Origin: Gemmatimonadota bacterium
GTDB taxonomy: Bacteria; Gemmatimonadota; Gemmatimonadetes; Longimicrobiales; Gaopeijiaceae
DNA length: 64,000 nucleotides
Direction of reading: 5' to 3'
Assembly (NCBI GenBank): GCA_021295815.1
Contig: JAGWBQ010000003.1
Span: forward strand, 1-64,000
Shown: piece after piece, positions 43,993 to 53,049 of the stretch
Position numbering within the stretch: the first letter of the stretch is position 1
Layout of the letters: each line of letters starts with the position of its first letter
Position numbers and translations under genes: made by a program
The notes under the pieces: generated by a model
Databases searched by the model: none
Seen by the model: the letters and a program-made list of their open reading frames with translations, nothing else
Told to the model about the DNA's origin: nothing

Positions 43993-44157
43993 AGCGTCTC
44001 CGTATCGTTAGACCGCAGCCACGTTTTCCGCCGCTTCCGGCAGGGCGATTCCGACTCCGATCCCCCCGGGCGAACCCTGTCGAGCCCGCCCGGTATCACC
44101 GAAGACGCCGCACTTCGGACTCCACGCGGCCGCAACCAGGCCCTAACCCCAAGGACT

Positions 44158-44709
44158 ATGAACTCCTCTCATCTCCGCCTCCCGAAACCGCTGCCGGCAC
44201 TCGCGGGCGCCGGACTCCTGATCGCCCAGGCGGTCTCTCCGACCCCCGCCTTCTCTCAGACGAGCCTCATGCTCGGTGTCGGTTCCACCCTGCCGACGGG
44301 CACCTACGCAGAGCAGACCGACCTCGGTCGCCACGCCAAGCTCGCCCTGCGCGTCGGGGTGCCCGCCTTTCCGCTCTCGGGCCGCTTCGAGGGCGTCTAC
44401 CACGACATCCCCGGAAGCGCCGGAACCCAGAATGACGAGACCATGGTGGCGGGCAAGATCAGCGCCGTGTTCGGGGTGGGCCTCCCGGTCGGACCCGGCC
44501 TCTACTTCCTAGGCGGTCTGGGCAGGTACCGGAGCACCAAAGAGGCGTCGGACGCAACGGTCGGCCACAACGGGGTGCATGGAGGCATCGGAGCCAGAAT
44601 CCGGCTCCTGGGGCTCGGCATCTTCGTCGAGGGGCAGGTGGTAAACCGTTCCGGCGTGGGCGACGACGACGCCCGCCACATGACCGTCAGCGCCGGTCTG
44701 GAATTTTAA
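44158..44709 (+). CDS. Small outer-membrane beta-barrel protein
   Basis: A 183-residue protein with a signal peptide ending PAFSQ (about residue 34). The mature part consists of alternating hydrophobic/polar strands with Gly-rich turns (GVGSTLPTGTYAEQTDLGRHAKLALRVGVP region, VFGVGLPVGPGLYFLGGLG, GGIGARIRLLGLGIFVEG) and ends in phenylalanine, all typical of eight-stranded outer-membrane barrels. An AAGGA lies four bases upstream of the ATG. Function unknown. It stands alone between the MoeZ-like and hydrolase genes. Confidence 0.8.
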   Translation: MNSSHLRLPKPLPALAGAGLLIAQAVSPTPAFSQTSLMLGVGSTLPTGTYAEQTDLGRHAKLALRVGVPAFPLSGRFEGVYHDIPGSAGTQNDETMVAGKISAVFGVGLPVGPGLYFLGGLGRYRSTKEASDATVGHNGVHGGIGARIRLLGLGIFVEGQVVNRSGVGDDDARHMTVSAGLEF

Positions 44710-44737
44710 CGGGCGGAGGCGTCGCCGTCCGAAGCCC

Positions 44738-45928
44738 TTGAAGGAGGCCGGCCACAGAACCGCCGCCCTTTGCAAGGCGCTGCGTTTCCTGGTCGCGTGG
44801 CGCACCGGAAGAAGCGATGTGGTCGAGAGCGAGATCTTCATCCACCGTGACACAGGCCAGGTGCCGGTCAGCGTGCTGCGGTCGCGGCGACGTGCTCCCC
44901 GACGCGGATGGATCCTGCTGCACGGACTCACCCGCCCCGGCAGGGCTCACCCGCGCCTGCTCAGATTCGCGCGCGCTCTGGCGGCCAGCGGCGACGTGGC
45001 AGTCATCCCCGAGATACCCGAGTGGCGTGAGCTCAAGCTCGCACCCGCAGCCGCGAATCCCGCCCTCCAAGCGGGGCTGGACGCGCTTTCAGCCACCATG
45101 GACGAGTCCGCCGGAACCCAAACCGGCACCGGCCGCACCACCATAGCCAGCATCGGGGGCGCCCCGACCCCAGCGAACCTCTCCACGGGCGCGATAACAT
45201 TCTCCTTCGGGGTTCCCCATACGCTCGCGGCCACCACCGAGCCGGAGCTCCGCGGGTGCCTCGACCGCGTGGTGTCCTTCGGCGGCTACGCGGACCTGGC
45301 CGGAACCGTCCGCTATCTCTTCACCGGCGACGACGGGACGCCCGACGCGCCGCTCCCCGACCCCTACGGACGCTGGATAATCGCGGGCAATTTCCTCACT
45401 CTGGTTCCCGAGTACGAGGCGGCCGTCGATGTCGCCGGCGGCGTTCTCGCCCTGGCGTCGGAGGCCGGCGACAAGGGCGTTCCCTCGTGGAACCCCGTCT
45501 TCGAACCCAGCCGACTCCGTCTCCGTGCGGGAGTGGCCGAAAAACGCCGACCCCTCTTCGACCTCATCGCACCCCCGGGTCGGGAGCTGCCGGATCGGAC
45601 AGAAGCGCTCCGACTCGTCGACCAGCTCCTTTCAGGCGCTCTGCGGATCTGCCCCGAACTCGAACCCTCCGAGACCCTCCCCTTCGTGACCGCCCCCGTC
45701 CACATCTTCCACGGTGTCGGCGACAATCTGATCCGCCCCGATCAGGCCCGTCACCTCGCAGTGGCGCTGGGAGGACCGACCTCCTCCACGGTGAGCCGAC
45801 TTCTGGCGCACTCCGACGAGGAACCCTGGCCCGGACCGGTGAGCGCGCTCCGGGAGCTGTGGACTCTCCTGGGCGGCTTCGCCCGGGCATTCGGGGAGCA
45901 AGCGGTCGGGGGGGGATCGCTCCGCTAA
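44738..45928 (+). CDS. Alpha/beta-hydrolase-like protein with non-canonical nucleophile elbow
   Basis: About 396 residues from a TTG at 44738; a later start is possible. An alpha/beta-hydrolase layout is visible: RRGWILLHGLTRPGRAHP (strand 3 and oxyanion region), IPEIPEWRELKL, a candidate elbow ITFSFGVPHTLA, an acid in HGVGDNLIRPDQA and a His in LLAHSDEEPWPGP. The elbow reads T-F-S-F-G rather than G-x-S-x-G. The gene converges on the CstB-like gene with a four-base overlap. Cytoplasmic, as no signal peptide is seen. Substrate unknown; catalytic activity is not certain. Confidence 0.72.
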   Translation: MKEAGHRTAALCKALRFLVAWRTGRSDVVESEIFIHRDTGQVPVSVLRSRRRAPRRGWILLHGLTRPGRAHPRLLRFARALAASGDVAVIPEIPEWRELKLAPAAANPALQAGLDALSATMDESAGTQTGTGRTTIASIGGAPTPANLSTGAITFSFGVPHTLAATTEPELRGCLDRVVSFGGYADLAGTVRYLFTGDDGTPDAPLPDPYGRWIIAGNFLTLVPEYEAAVDVAGGVLALASEAGDKGVPSWNPVFEPSRLRLRAGVAEKRRPLFDLIAPPGRELPDRTEALRLVDQLLSGALRICPELEPSETLPFVTAPVHIFHGVGDNLIRPDQARHLAVALGGPTSSTVSRLLAHSDEEPWPGPVSALRELWTLLGGFARAFGEQAVGGGSLR

Positions 45929-47361
45929 CGCTCCACGTCCATCCCGCGAGCCAACCGATCGAGCCATCCGCCCTCGACGTTTCGCACGTCAGGGTGCCCT
46001 GCAGCCGCCAGGATACTGGCTCCGATGGCCGAGCGGTGGCCGGTCCGGCAGTGGAGCAGAGCGGGCCGGTCCCGAGGAAGTTCGCCCACCCTGACCGAGA
46101 GTTCGCCCAGGTGGATGCGGACCGCGCCTGGCACTCTGCCCTCGTCCCACTCGATCTTTCCCCGAACGTCGACCAGCACCGCTCCCTCCTCGATCCGAGC
46201 CCGCTCGGCCTCGTCCCAGTCGAGCACCACTACCGCGCCCAATTCGGGCGACGCAGCCGGATCCGACAAGATGTGAAAGGCCTGCACATCATCAAGGCCG
46301 ATCTTCAGCAGCAGCTCGGTCGTCGGCCTTACCTGACCCTCGGTCTCCACCACGACACAGATGGGGCGGTCATAGGGGACCACCCAGCCCGCCCAGGTCG
46401 GCAGAGTCCTGGTCAGCGGCACGTTCAGCGACTCGGGCAGGTGGCCCCCAGCGAACTGCGCGCGGGTCCGCACATCGAGCAACGTCCAGCCGTCATGCCT
46501 CATCGAAAGCGCCCGGTGGAGATCCGCTCGCTCCAGGCGTCGGTCGGGGGGAGCCGGGGGTCCGGCGCGGTTGAGTCGCTTCATGTGCGCGAAATAGGCG
46601 GGCGGCTCGGGCTGATCTTCGAGCACCTTGGCGACGAACTCGTCCTCGTCGGCGCACTGGAACACCCAGTTCGCCAAGAGCTCGTAGCCCACGGTCGAAG
46701 AGGGCACCGCCCCCAGCGCTTTCCCGCACGCCGAGCCCGCCCCGTGACCGGGCAGGAGCTGGACGTGAACGGGAAGCTCGCGGAAGCGCTGAAGCGAGGC
46801 GTAGAGCTGCCGCGCACTGGCCTCCATGGTTCCGGTCTCTCCTGCGGCGACCTCGAGGAGATCCGGGCGACCCACGTCTCCGACAAAGACGAAATCGCCA
46901 CTGAGAAGGGCCAGCGGAGGCGGGGGCGAGCTCCGCACTCCGTCAGCGGGAGCACCGCTCACGCCGCCGTCGGTCACCAGGAAGGAAATATGTTCGGGGG
47001 TGTGGCCCGGAGTGTGGAGAACCCGCAGACTCACCGCACCTACCGAAAACTCTTCGCCGTCCCGCAGCGGCCGAGCTCCGTCCTCGTCGAGGTAGCGATA
47101 GCTCCAGTCCTCGTCGCCATGGTCCGATAAGAGAAGCCGGGCGTTCGCAACGCGGGCAAGTTCCCGTGAACCGGAGAGAAAATCGGCGTGGATGTGGGTC
47201 TCGGTGACGCAGACGATACGCACGCTCTCCTCGGCGGCGGCGGCGAGGTAGGGCTCGGGACGTCGACCAGGGTCGACCACCACGGCCTCGCCCGACCGTT
47301 GGCATCCGAGCATATAGCTGGCCTGAGCGAGACTGTCGTCGTAGAACCGGCGTAACAGCAT
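45925..47361 (-). CDS. CstB-like persulfide dioxygenase with two rhodanese modules
   Basis: A 478-residue protein with the CstB order. Residues 1-about 255 are a metallo-beta-lactamase-fold persulfide dioxygenase with ETHIHADFLSG (His56, His58, Asp60), HTPGHTPEHIS, GDFVFVGDVGRPDLL and LPGHGAGSACG. About 285-370 is a pseudo-rhodanese (DVRTRAQFAGGHLPES) without a catalytic Cys. About 385-470 is a rhodanese with Cys438 in LLHCRTGHRS. CstB oxidises low-molecular-weight persulfides to thiosulfate and protects against sulfide stress. It diverges from the BNR-amidohydrolase gene and is close to the MoeZ-like rhodanese gene, but no CstR-type regulator is adjacent. Confidence 0.88.
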   Translation of the reverse strand: MLLRRFYDDSLAQASYMLGCQRSGEAVVVDPGRRPEPYLAAAAEESVRIVCVTETHIHADFLSGSRELARVANARLLLSDHGDEDWSYRYLDEDGARPLRDGEEFSVGAVSLRVLHTPGHTPEHISFLVTDGGVSGAPADGVRSSPPPPLALLSGDFVFVGDVGRPDLLEVAAGETGTMEASARQLYASLQRFRELPVHVQLLPGHGAGSACGKALGAVPSSTVGYELLANWVFQCADEDEFVAKVLEDQPEPPAYFAHMKRLNRAGPPAPPDRRLERADLHRALSMRHDGWTLLDVRTRAQFAGGHLPESLNVPLTRTLPTWAGWVVPYDRPICVVVETEGQVRPTTELLLKIGLDDVQAFHILSDPAASPELGAVVVLDWDEAERARIEEGAVLVDVRGKIEWDEGRVPGAVRIHLGELSVRVGELPRDRPALLHCRTGHRSAIGASILAAAGHPDVRNVEGGWLDRLARGMDVER

Positions 47362-47418
47362 AGGGGTAGGTTGCGGGATCGCTCCGTTTCATGCAAGTGC
47401 CGCTCTTCAAGCCACCCC

Positions 47419-50400
47419 ATGTCAGATCACCCCGATCTCCGCCCCGTCCGCACCTCCGTACCACGTCTAGTCACACCGATCTCGCTGCTATTCGCGGGCT
47501 TGCTGGTCGCGGCGACCCCGGCCGCAGCCCAGCTCGCCTCCTCCGATCTCGACGGCCTCTCCTTCCGGAACATCGGCCCCGCGACCATGAGCGGTCGTCT
47601 CGTCGACATCGCCGTCGTCAACTCGGACACGAAGACCTTCTACGTCGCCGCCGCGACCGGCGGCGTCTGGAAAACCACCGACAACGGGGTGCGCTTCACA
47701 CCCGTCTTCGAAAACGAAGCCGTGCACTCGATCGGAGATATCGCGCTCCACCAGGCGAACCCGGAGATCGTCTGGGTGGGCACCGGAGAGCGCGCCAATC
47801 GACAGAGCACCTCGTGGGGGAACGGAGTCTACCGCTCCACGGACGGCGGCGAGAGCTGGACGCATCTGGGCCTCGATGAATCGCATCACATCGGGCGCAT
47901 CGTCCTCCATCCCACCGACCCCGGCGTAGCCTATGTCGCGGCTATGGGCCACCTCTGGGGACCGAACGAGGAGCGGGGGCTCTATCTGACCGGGGACGGC
48001 GGCGAGAGCTGGGAGCGCATTCTGCACGTGGACGACGAGACCGGGGTGGTCGACGTGGCCATGGACCCGACCGATCCCGACGTGCTCTTCGCGGCGACCT
48101 ACCAGCGCATGCGCAGACCCTGGGGCTTCCACGGCGGCGGCCCCGGCAGCGCCCTCCACCTTTCCAGGGACGGAGGACGGAGCTGGACCCGGCTGACCAA
48201 TGCCGGGCTCGACAACGGACTTCCCACTGGCGATCTGGGACGCATCGGCATCTCCATCTACCCGCGCGACCCGAGCATCATCTACGCGAGTCTGGAACAG
48301 GGCAACCGCTACAACGCCTCCACAGCCTACGAGGAACGACGAGCCGGCCTCTACCGCTCGACCGACGGCGGCGAGAGCTGGGAGCTGAGGAGCGACTGGA
48401 ACCCACGCCCGATGTATGCGAGCCAGCCCATGGTCGATCCGAACGACCCCGAGCGCGTCTACATGCTCAACTCCTACTCGTACTCCGACGACGGCGGGGT
48501 CACCTTCACCGTTCCCCGCGGTCACCGCACGCACGGCGACGACCGTTTCGTCTGGGTCGACCCGCACGACTCGGAGCACGTGCTCAAGGCCGACGACGGC
48601 GGGCTGGGCATAAGCTACGACAGGGGTGACCACTTCCTCTACGTCACCAGCCTTCCTCTGAGCCAGTTCTACCATGTGTCGGTCGACATGGCCCATCCCT
48701 ACAACGTATACGGGGGACTTCAGGACAACGGCTCCTGGAAGGGGCCGAACGCGGTCTACCGCAGCGAGGGCATTATCAACGAGGACTGGAGCAAGTGGGG
48801 CGGCGGGGACGGCTTCTGGAACGTGGTGGACACGACGGACGGGCGCACTCTCTACAGCGAGAGCCAGTACCTGGGACTGAACCGGGTGGACATGGTCACC
48901 GGCCAGAGCCGCTTCATTCGCCCCAACCAGCCCGAGGGCTACATCGGACCGAGACGCAACTGGCGCACCTGGCCGGATCCGGACGCGCCGGAAGAGCGTC
49001 TCGGCAACGCCATGCCGCCCGGCAACTGGGAGGGACCGTTCATCATCAGCCCGCACGACGCGCACACTCTCTACGCCGGCCTCGACGAGCTCCACAAGAG
49101 CACGGATCGGGGCGAGAGCTGGGTGTCGCTGGGCGATCTCACCACCGGCGCCGACCGTCGATCCCTGACCATCATGGGTCAGCGGCCCGACTCCACCGTG
49201 CTTTCCCTGGACGACGGCATTCCCTATTGGCCCACCGTCAGCGCGGTCGAGGAGTCCCGTTTCAGGCCCGGCGTTCTCTACGCAGGGACGGACGACGGTC
49301 AAGTGTTGGTGTCGCCGGACGACGGTGCGAGCTGGAGGAACGTGAGCGAAGCCGTTCCGGGTGCGCCGGAGATGATGTGGGTGAATCGCATTCACGCCTC
49401 CGCGAGCGTCGACGGACGCGTCTACCTGGCGGCGAACAACTACCGCAACGACGACTACTCGAACTATCTGTGGGTCTCCGAAGACGACGGAACGAGCTGG
49501 CGGTCGATCATCGGCGATCTTCCCGACGAACTCGTGGTGAGGGCGGTGCGAGAGGACGAGCGCAATCCCGACGTTCTCTATCTCGGGACCGAATTCGGTG
49601 CGTGGTGGTCGTGGAATCGGGGCGAACGCTGGCTCGAGCTCAAAGGCGAACTTCCGACCCAGCCCGTGAACGACCTCGTCGTCCATCCCCGAGACAACGA
49701 CCTGGTGCTCGGCACTCACGGTCGCGGCATATGGATACTCGATCAGGTGAACGCCCTCCAGGCGATGGGTCCGGCGATAGCGGCGAGTTCGTCGCATCTC
49801 TTCAGCGTCGAGCCGGCCGAGCAGATCCGCTATCGGTCGAGAAGGGGCCACACCGGCAACATGATCTTCGAAGGGGAGAACCCGCCGGCCGGCGCCATCA
49901 TCGACTACTGGCTCGGTTCGTCCGGCATGGATCCCGCCATCACGGTTCTCGCCACGGACGGGAGCGAGGTCGCGCAGGTCGGGGCCCCGGGAGGACGCGG
50001 CATCCGACGGACGGTCTGGAACTTGCGTCACGGCGGCTCCGGTGGCGGTCGCGGCTTCGGCGGCGACCTGATCCGGGGGCCCTGGGTAGTTCCCGGAACG
50101 TATACCGTGCGTCTGGAGGTTGGTGGTGAGAGTCACGAGACCAGCGTGGAGGTCCGCGAAGACGCACGCATCGATGTCGATATGGAGACGCGCACGAAGT
50201 GGACGGCGACGATGCTCGAGCTCTGGGATCTCGCGCGGAGCGCCGCGGACCTCAGGTCGGAGGTGTCATCGGCCGCGAACGGCGGCGGGTCGGGCGGGAT
50301 GGAGGAAAGGCTGGCCGTGCTAGTGCGCGAGACTGCGGAGCTCGCCTCCCGCGCAGGTCGGCTCTATGGAGCGGCAGGAGGCTGGATCGGTCCGCTCTCG

Positions 50401-51807
50401 GCGGATCTGGCTTCACAGCGCGCCTTCATCACCGAAATGCTCGCCGCCCTCAGGGAGGAATGGCAGACCTATTCCGATGGAGGAATCTTCCAGGACGCCG
50501 AGGTGACGGCTTTCGTGGACGTGACCGTACTGCCCATGACCGGATCCGGGCCCATGGCGGGCCAGACGGTGATCGTGACCGACGACCGGATCAGCGCTGT
50601 CGGCCCGAACGCCGAAGTGCGGGCACCGGCGGGAGCGCAGGTCATCTCCGGAACAGGCGCCTTCCTGATGCCGGGACTCGCCGAGATGCACGCCCACGTA
50701 CCGCCGGGCGCGAACCCCTCCCGCGAAGACGTCGAGGACATCCTTTTCCTCTATGTCGCGAACGGCATCACGACCATTCGGGGAATGCTGGGCTCGGCGT
50801 ACCAGGTGCCGTTGGCGGACGAACTCGAACGTGGCGAAGTGCTCGGACCCACCTTCTACGTCGGCGCCCCTTCGATCAACGGCAGCTCCGCTCCCAGCCC
50901 CGAGGCTGCGGAGCGACTCGTTCGCGCACACGGCGAGGCCGGCTACGATCTGCAGAAGATACATCCCGGGGTCTCGCTCCCCGCTTGGAACCGCATGGTC
51001 GATGTGGCCCGCGAGGTCGAACTGACTTACGGCGGTCACGTTCCGGCGGCCGTAGGGCTCGAACACGCGCTCCGGACCGGCATGTCGACCGTCGACCATC
51101 TCGACGGCTACGTCCAGGCGGTCGCGTCGGACGACGTGGTCTCCCAGATCAACGCCGGACGCCCCGTGAGTCTGGGCGGACTTGTGAACGGTTTCGACGA
51201 GGAAAAGCTCCCCGAGATAGTCGCGCTGACGGTGGAGTCGGGGGCCTACGTCGTCCCAACCATGTACCTGTGGGAGAACCTCTACGGCAGTCCGAACGCC
51301 GAAGAGATGCTCTCACAGCCGGAGATGCGCTACGTGTCGTCGGGACAGCGCGAAGCCTGGCGTCGACAGGCCGCCGGAGGACCCAGGGGCGCTCCCGACG
51401 AGGTGGCGGCCTTCCTCTCTCTGCGCAAGGACATCCTGAAGGCGTTGTCCGACGCCGGGGCCGGTATCCTGATGGGGACCGACTCTCCCCAGCTCTTCAA
51501 CGTACCCGGCTTCGCGCTCCACAGGGAACTGGCCGTCATGGCGGACGCTGGGATGTCGAACGAGGCCATTCTGGTGAGCGGCACCCGAACCGTGGGCGAG
51601 TACGTCGGCGAGCATCTGGACTTGGACGGCGGCTTCGGAACCGTGGAGCCCGGCCAGCGCGCCGACCTCGTGCTGCTGGGATCGAACCCGCTGGACGATC
51701 TCGACAACCTCAAGGATCGCCGCGGCGTGATGGTGAGCGGTCGTTGGATCAGCCGAGCGGAGATCGATCAAGGTCTCGAGACGCTGGCGCGCAAGCACGG
51801 GGGGTGA
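47419..51807 (+). CDS. Secreted BNR/VPS10-repeat protein fused to an amidohydrolase
   Basis: One frame of 1462 residues. A signal peptide (ending PAAAQ, about residue 38) is followed by about 980 residues of VPS10/sortilin-like, glycosidase-like propellers with at least seven Asp-box repeats (YRSTDGGESW, YLTGDGGESW, HLSRDGGRSW, KSTDRGESW, LVSPDDGASW, WVSEDDGTSW). A helical segment (about 930-1025) ends RLYGAAGGWIGP. From about 1030 a metal-dependent amidohydrolase domain follows: EMHAHVPPG (His1091, His1093), LQKIHPG (Lys), GGHVPAA, VDHLDG and GTDSPQ (Asp near 1354). Both parts are known as separate large secreted proteins; the second has no signal peptide of its own. Probably periplasmic. 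Substrates unknown. Confidence 0.87.
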   Translation: MSDHPDLRPVRTSVPRLVTPISLLFAGLLVAATPAAAQLASSDLDGLSFRNIGPATMSGRLVDIAVVNSDTKTFYVAAATGGVWKTTDNGVRFTPVFENEAVHSIGDIALHQANPEIVWVGTGERANRQSTSWGNGVYRSTDGGESWTHLGLDESHHIGRIVLHPTDPGVAYVAAMGHLWGPNEERGLYLTGDGGESWERILHVDDETGVVDVAMDPTDPDVLFAATYQRMRRPWGFHGGGPGSALHLSRDGGRSWTRLTNAGLDNGLPTGDLGRIGISIYPRDPSIIYASLEQGNRYNASTAYEERRAGLYRSTDGGESWELRSDWNPRPMYASQPMVDPNDPERVYMLNSYSYSDDGGVTFTVPRGHRTHGDDRFVWVDPHDSEHVLKADDGGLGISYDRGDHFLYVTSLPLSQFYHVSVDMAHPYNVYGGLQDNGSWKGPNAVYRSEGIINEDWSKWGGGDGFWNVVDTTDGRTLYSESQYLGLNRVDMVTGQSRFIRPNQPEGYIGPRRNWRTWPDPDAPEERLGNAMPPGNWEGPFIISPHDAHTLYAGLDELHKSTDRGESWVSLGDLTTGADRRSLTIMGQRPDSTVLSLDDGIPYWPTVSAVEESRFRPGVLYAGTDDGQVLVSPDDGASWRNVSEAVPGAPEMMWVNRIHASASVDGRVYLAANNYRNDDYSNYLWVSEDDGTSWRSIIGDLPDELVVRAVREDERNPDVLYLGTEFGAWWSWNRGERWLELKGELPTQPVNDLVVHPRDNDLVLGTHGRGIWILDQVNALQAMGPAIAASSSHLFSVEPAEQIRYRSRRGHTGNMIFEGENPPAGAIIDYWLGSSGMDPAITVLATDGSEVAQVGAPGGRGIRRTVWNLRHGGSGGGRGFGGDLIRGPWVVPGTYTVRLEVGGESHETSVEVREDARIDVDMETRTKWTATMLELWDLARSAADLRSEVSSAANGGGSGGMEERLAVLVRETAELASRAGRLYGAAGGWIGPLSADLASQRAFITEMLAALREEWQTYSDGGIFQDAEVTAFVDVTVLPMTGSGPMAGQTVIVTDDRISAVGPNAEVRAPAGAQVISGTGAFLMPGLAEMHAHVPPGANPSREDVEDILFLYVANGITTIRGMLGSAYQVPLADELERGEVLGPTFYVGAPSINGSSAPSPEAAERLVRAHGEAGYDLQKIHPGVSLPAWNRMVDVAREVELTYGGHVPAAVGLEHALRTGMSTVDHLDGYVQAVASDDVVSQINAGRPVSLGGLVNGFDEEKLPEIVALTVESGAYVVPTMYLWENLYGSPNAEEMLSQPEMRYVSSGQREAWRRQAAGGPRGAPDEVAAFLSLRKDILKALSDAGAGILMGTDSPQLFNVPGFALHRELAVMADAGMSNEAILVSGTRTVGEYVGEHLDLDGGFGTVEPGQRADLVLLGSNPLDDLDNLKDRRGVMVSGRWISRAEIDQGLETLARKHGG

Positions 51808-51923
51808 GAAGGGTGAGTTCTCAAGAACGCTGCCATAGCCGCCGGGGCAATAGGGATCATGGATAACAGCCAATACCCTGCGAACCCTCACATACACGCC
51901 CGGTGGTGAGGAGGATAGGATCA

Positions 51924-52835
51924 ATGTCAAGCGAAGCACTGAGACTGGTGCGGTTCGCGGGATCCGCGCTGCTCGTGGCGGCCATGACAATCCCGTTGAG
52001 TGCGCATGGTCAGGAACCGGACGCCGATTCTTCACTTAGCCAAACAGAGATTGCACGTCTTCTGGTCTCGTCGAGACCTGGGGATGTGAGGCGCGGCATA
52101 CTGCAGCTGGGAATGCGGCGCGACGCATTTCAGTTGCCGGGGATCCCGCCGGACGAATGGGGTCCCGAACTCCGCGCCGCCGTGGTCCAAGCGGTCGAGC
52201 AGGAAGCGTGGCTGGACGCTCCCGAGGATTGGGGGGAACTCAACGTGGAGCTGTACGATGCCGTCTGGGCCATCGCGAAGTTGGGCGATCCGGTTGCCAT
52301 TGGGCCGCTAGCCGACTTCGGACTGCTTGGGTTTGACGTTTACGACTGGCTGGTCTTCCAAGGCGAACCCGCGTTGCGGGAGGTGATCGCCACGGCCAAA
52401 GGGCCCGGCAGCACAAGGGCGCAGCGTTCGGCTAGGCGTTCGCCGTTTGTCGTGATGGCGATGTTCGTGGACGAGCAGGGCCCGCAGGGGCTCGATGTTG
52501 GGCTCCTCGCGGAGATTCTCGGCTTGGCGGCGTCGGCGCTCGACGATCCGGAATTCGTCATCGAGGCCATAGACCTGAGCGTGTTGCTCGGGGATGCCGA
52601 TCTCCGAGGGAAGGTGGAGCGCCTCGCGGCAACGCCATCCTCCGTCCAAGCGCTTGGGATCACCGATGCGGGCCGGATTGCCGACATACGGCAGCGCGCC
52701 CTCGCGAAGCTTCGGGACCCGACCCCGCTATGGTATGACTTCGAGTGGTGGACGGATCGCCGTCTCAAGCGGTGTGTGGACGATGACAGCCGCGAATCTA
52801 GGGTGTGTCGGCGACTGCTTGGCCACCGCCGTTGA
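51924..52835 (+). CDS. Secreted HEAT-like repeat protein of unknown function
   Basis: A 303-residue protein. The ATG at 51924 follows GAGGAGG by nine bases and starts a signal peptide (hydrophobic LLVAAMTIPLS, cleavage near AHGQ). The mature part is helical with repeated DxxxR and WxxL units (SRPGDVRRGILQLG, ELYDAVWAIAKLGDP, EPALREVIATAKG), resembling HEAT-type scaffolds, and ends with two cysteines near the basic C-terminus. Codon choice is less GC3-biased than the neighbours (stretches such as TTCTTCACTTAGCC), a hint of transfer. No family recognised. The 3' flank (52836-53049) holds no gene I can support. Confidence 0.68.
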   Translation: MSSEALRLVRFAGSALLVAAMTIPLSAHGQEPDADSSLSQTEIARLLVSSRPGDVRRGILQLGMRRDAFQLPGIPPDEWGPELRAAVVQAVEQEAWLDAPEDWGELNVELYDAVWAIAKLGDPVAIGPLADFGLLGFDVYDWLVFQGEPALREVIATAKGPGSTRAQRSARRSPFVVMAMFVDEQGPQGLDVGLLAEILGLAASALDDPEFVIEAIDLSVLLGDADLRGKVERLAATPSSVQALGITDAGRIADIRQRALAKLRDPTPLWYDFEWWTDRRLKRCVDDDSRESRVCRRLLGHRR

Positions 52836-53049
52836 CTCGACGGCCGGGGATGGCAGCGGCACCGTGATTTTTCGGTCGGTCGGTCTGCGCCTTGGGATGC
52901 GCCGACCTTCGATGGCGGCCGCGCCGAACAACAGGGCAGCGGTAGAAACGGGGACCGGAACCGCCGGAGGTGGTTCGGTCGCGCGCCCCAACCGCGCCGG
53001 CACTGATGTCGGCGTATCCCGAAAGAGCAGAGCTGCGCCGGCTCCTAGG

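Noticed and set aside
47488-50136. An 882-codon minus-strand frame
   Set aside because: Antisense shadow of the BNR-amidohydrolase gene, composed of Val/His/Arg-rich low-complexity sequence.
52836-53049. A small gene between the HEAT-like gene and the flavin-protein gene
   Set aside because: Open frames here lack start sites with Shine-Dalgarno sequence or conserved motifs; they look like extensions of shadow frames.
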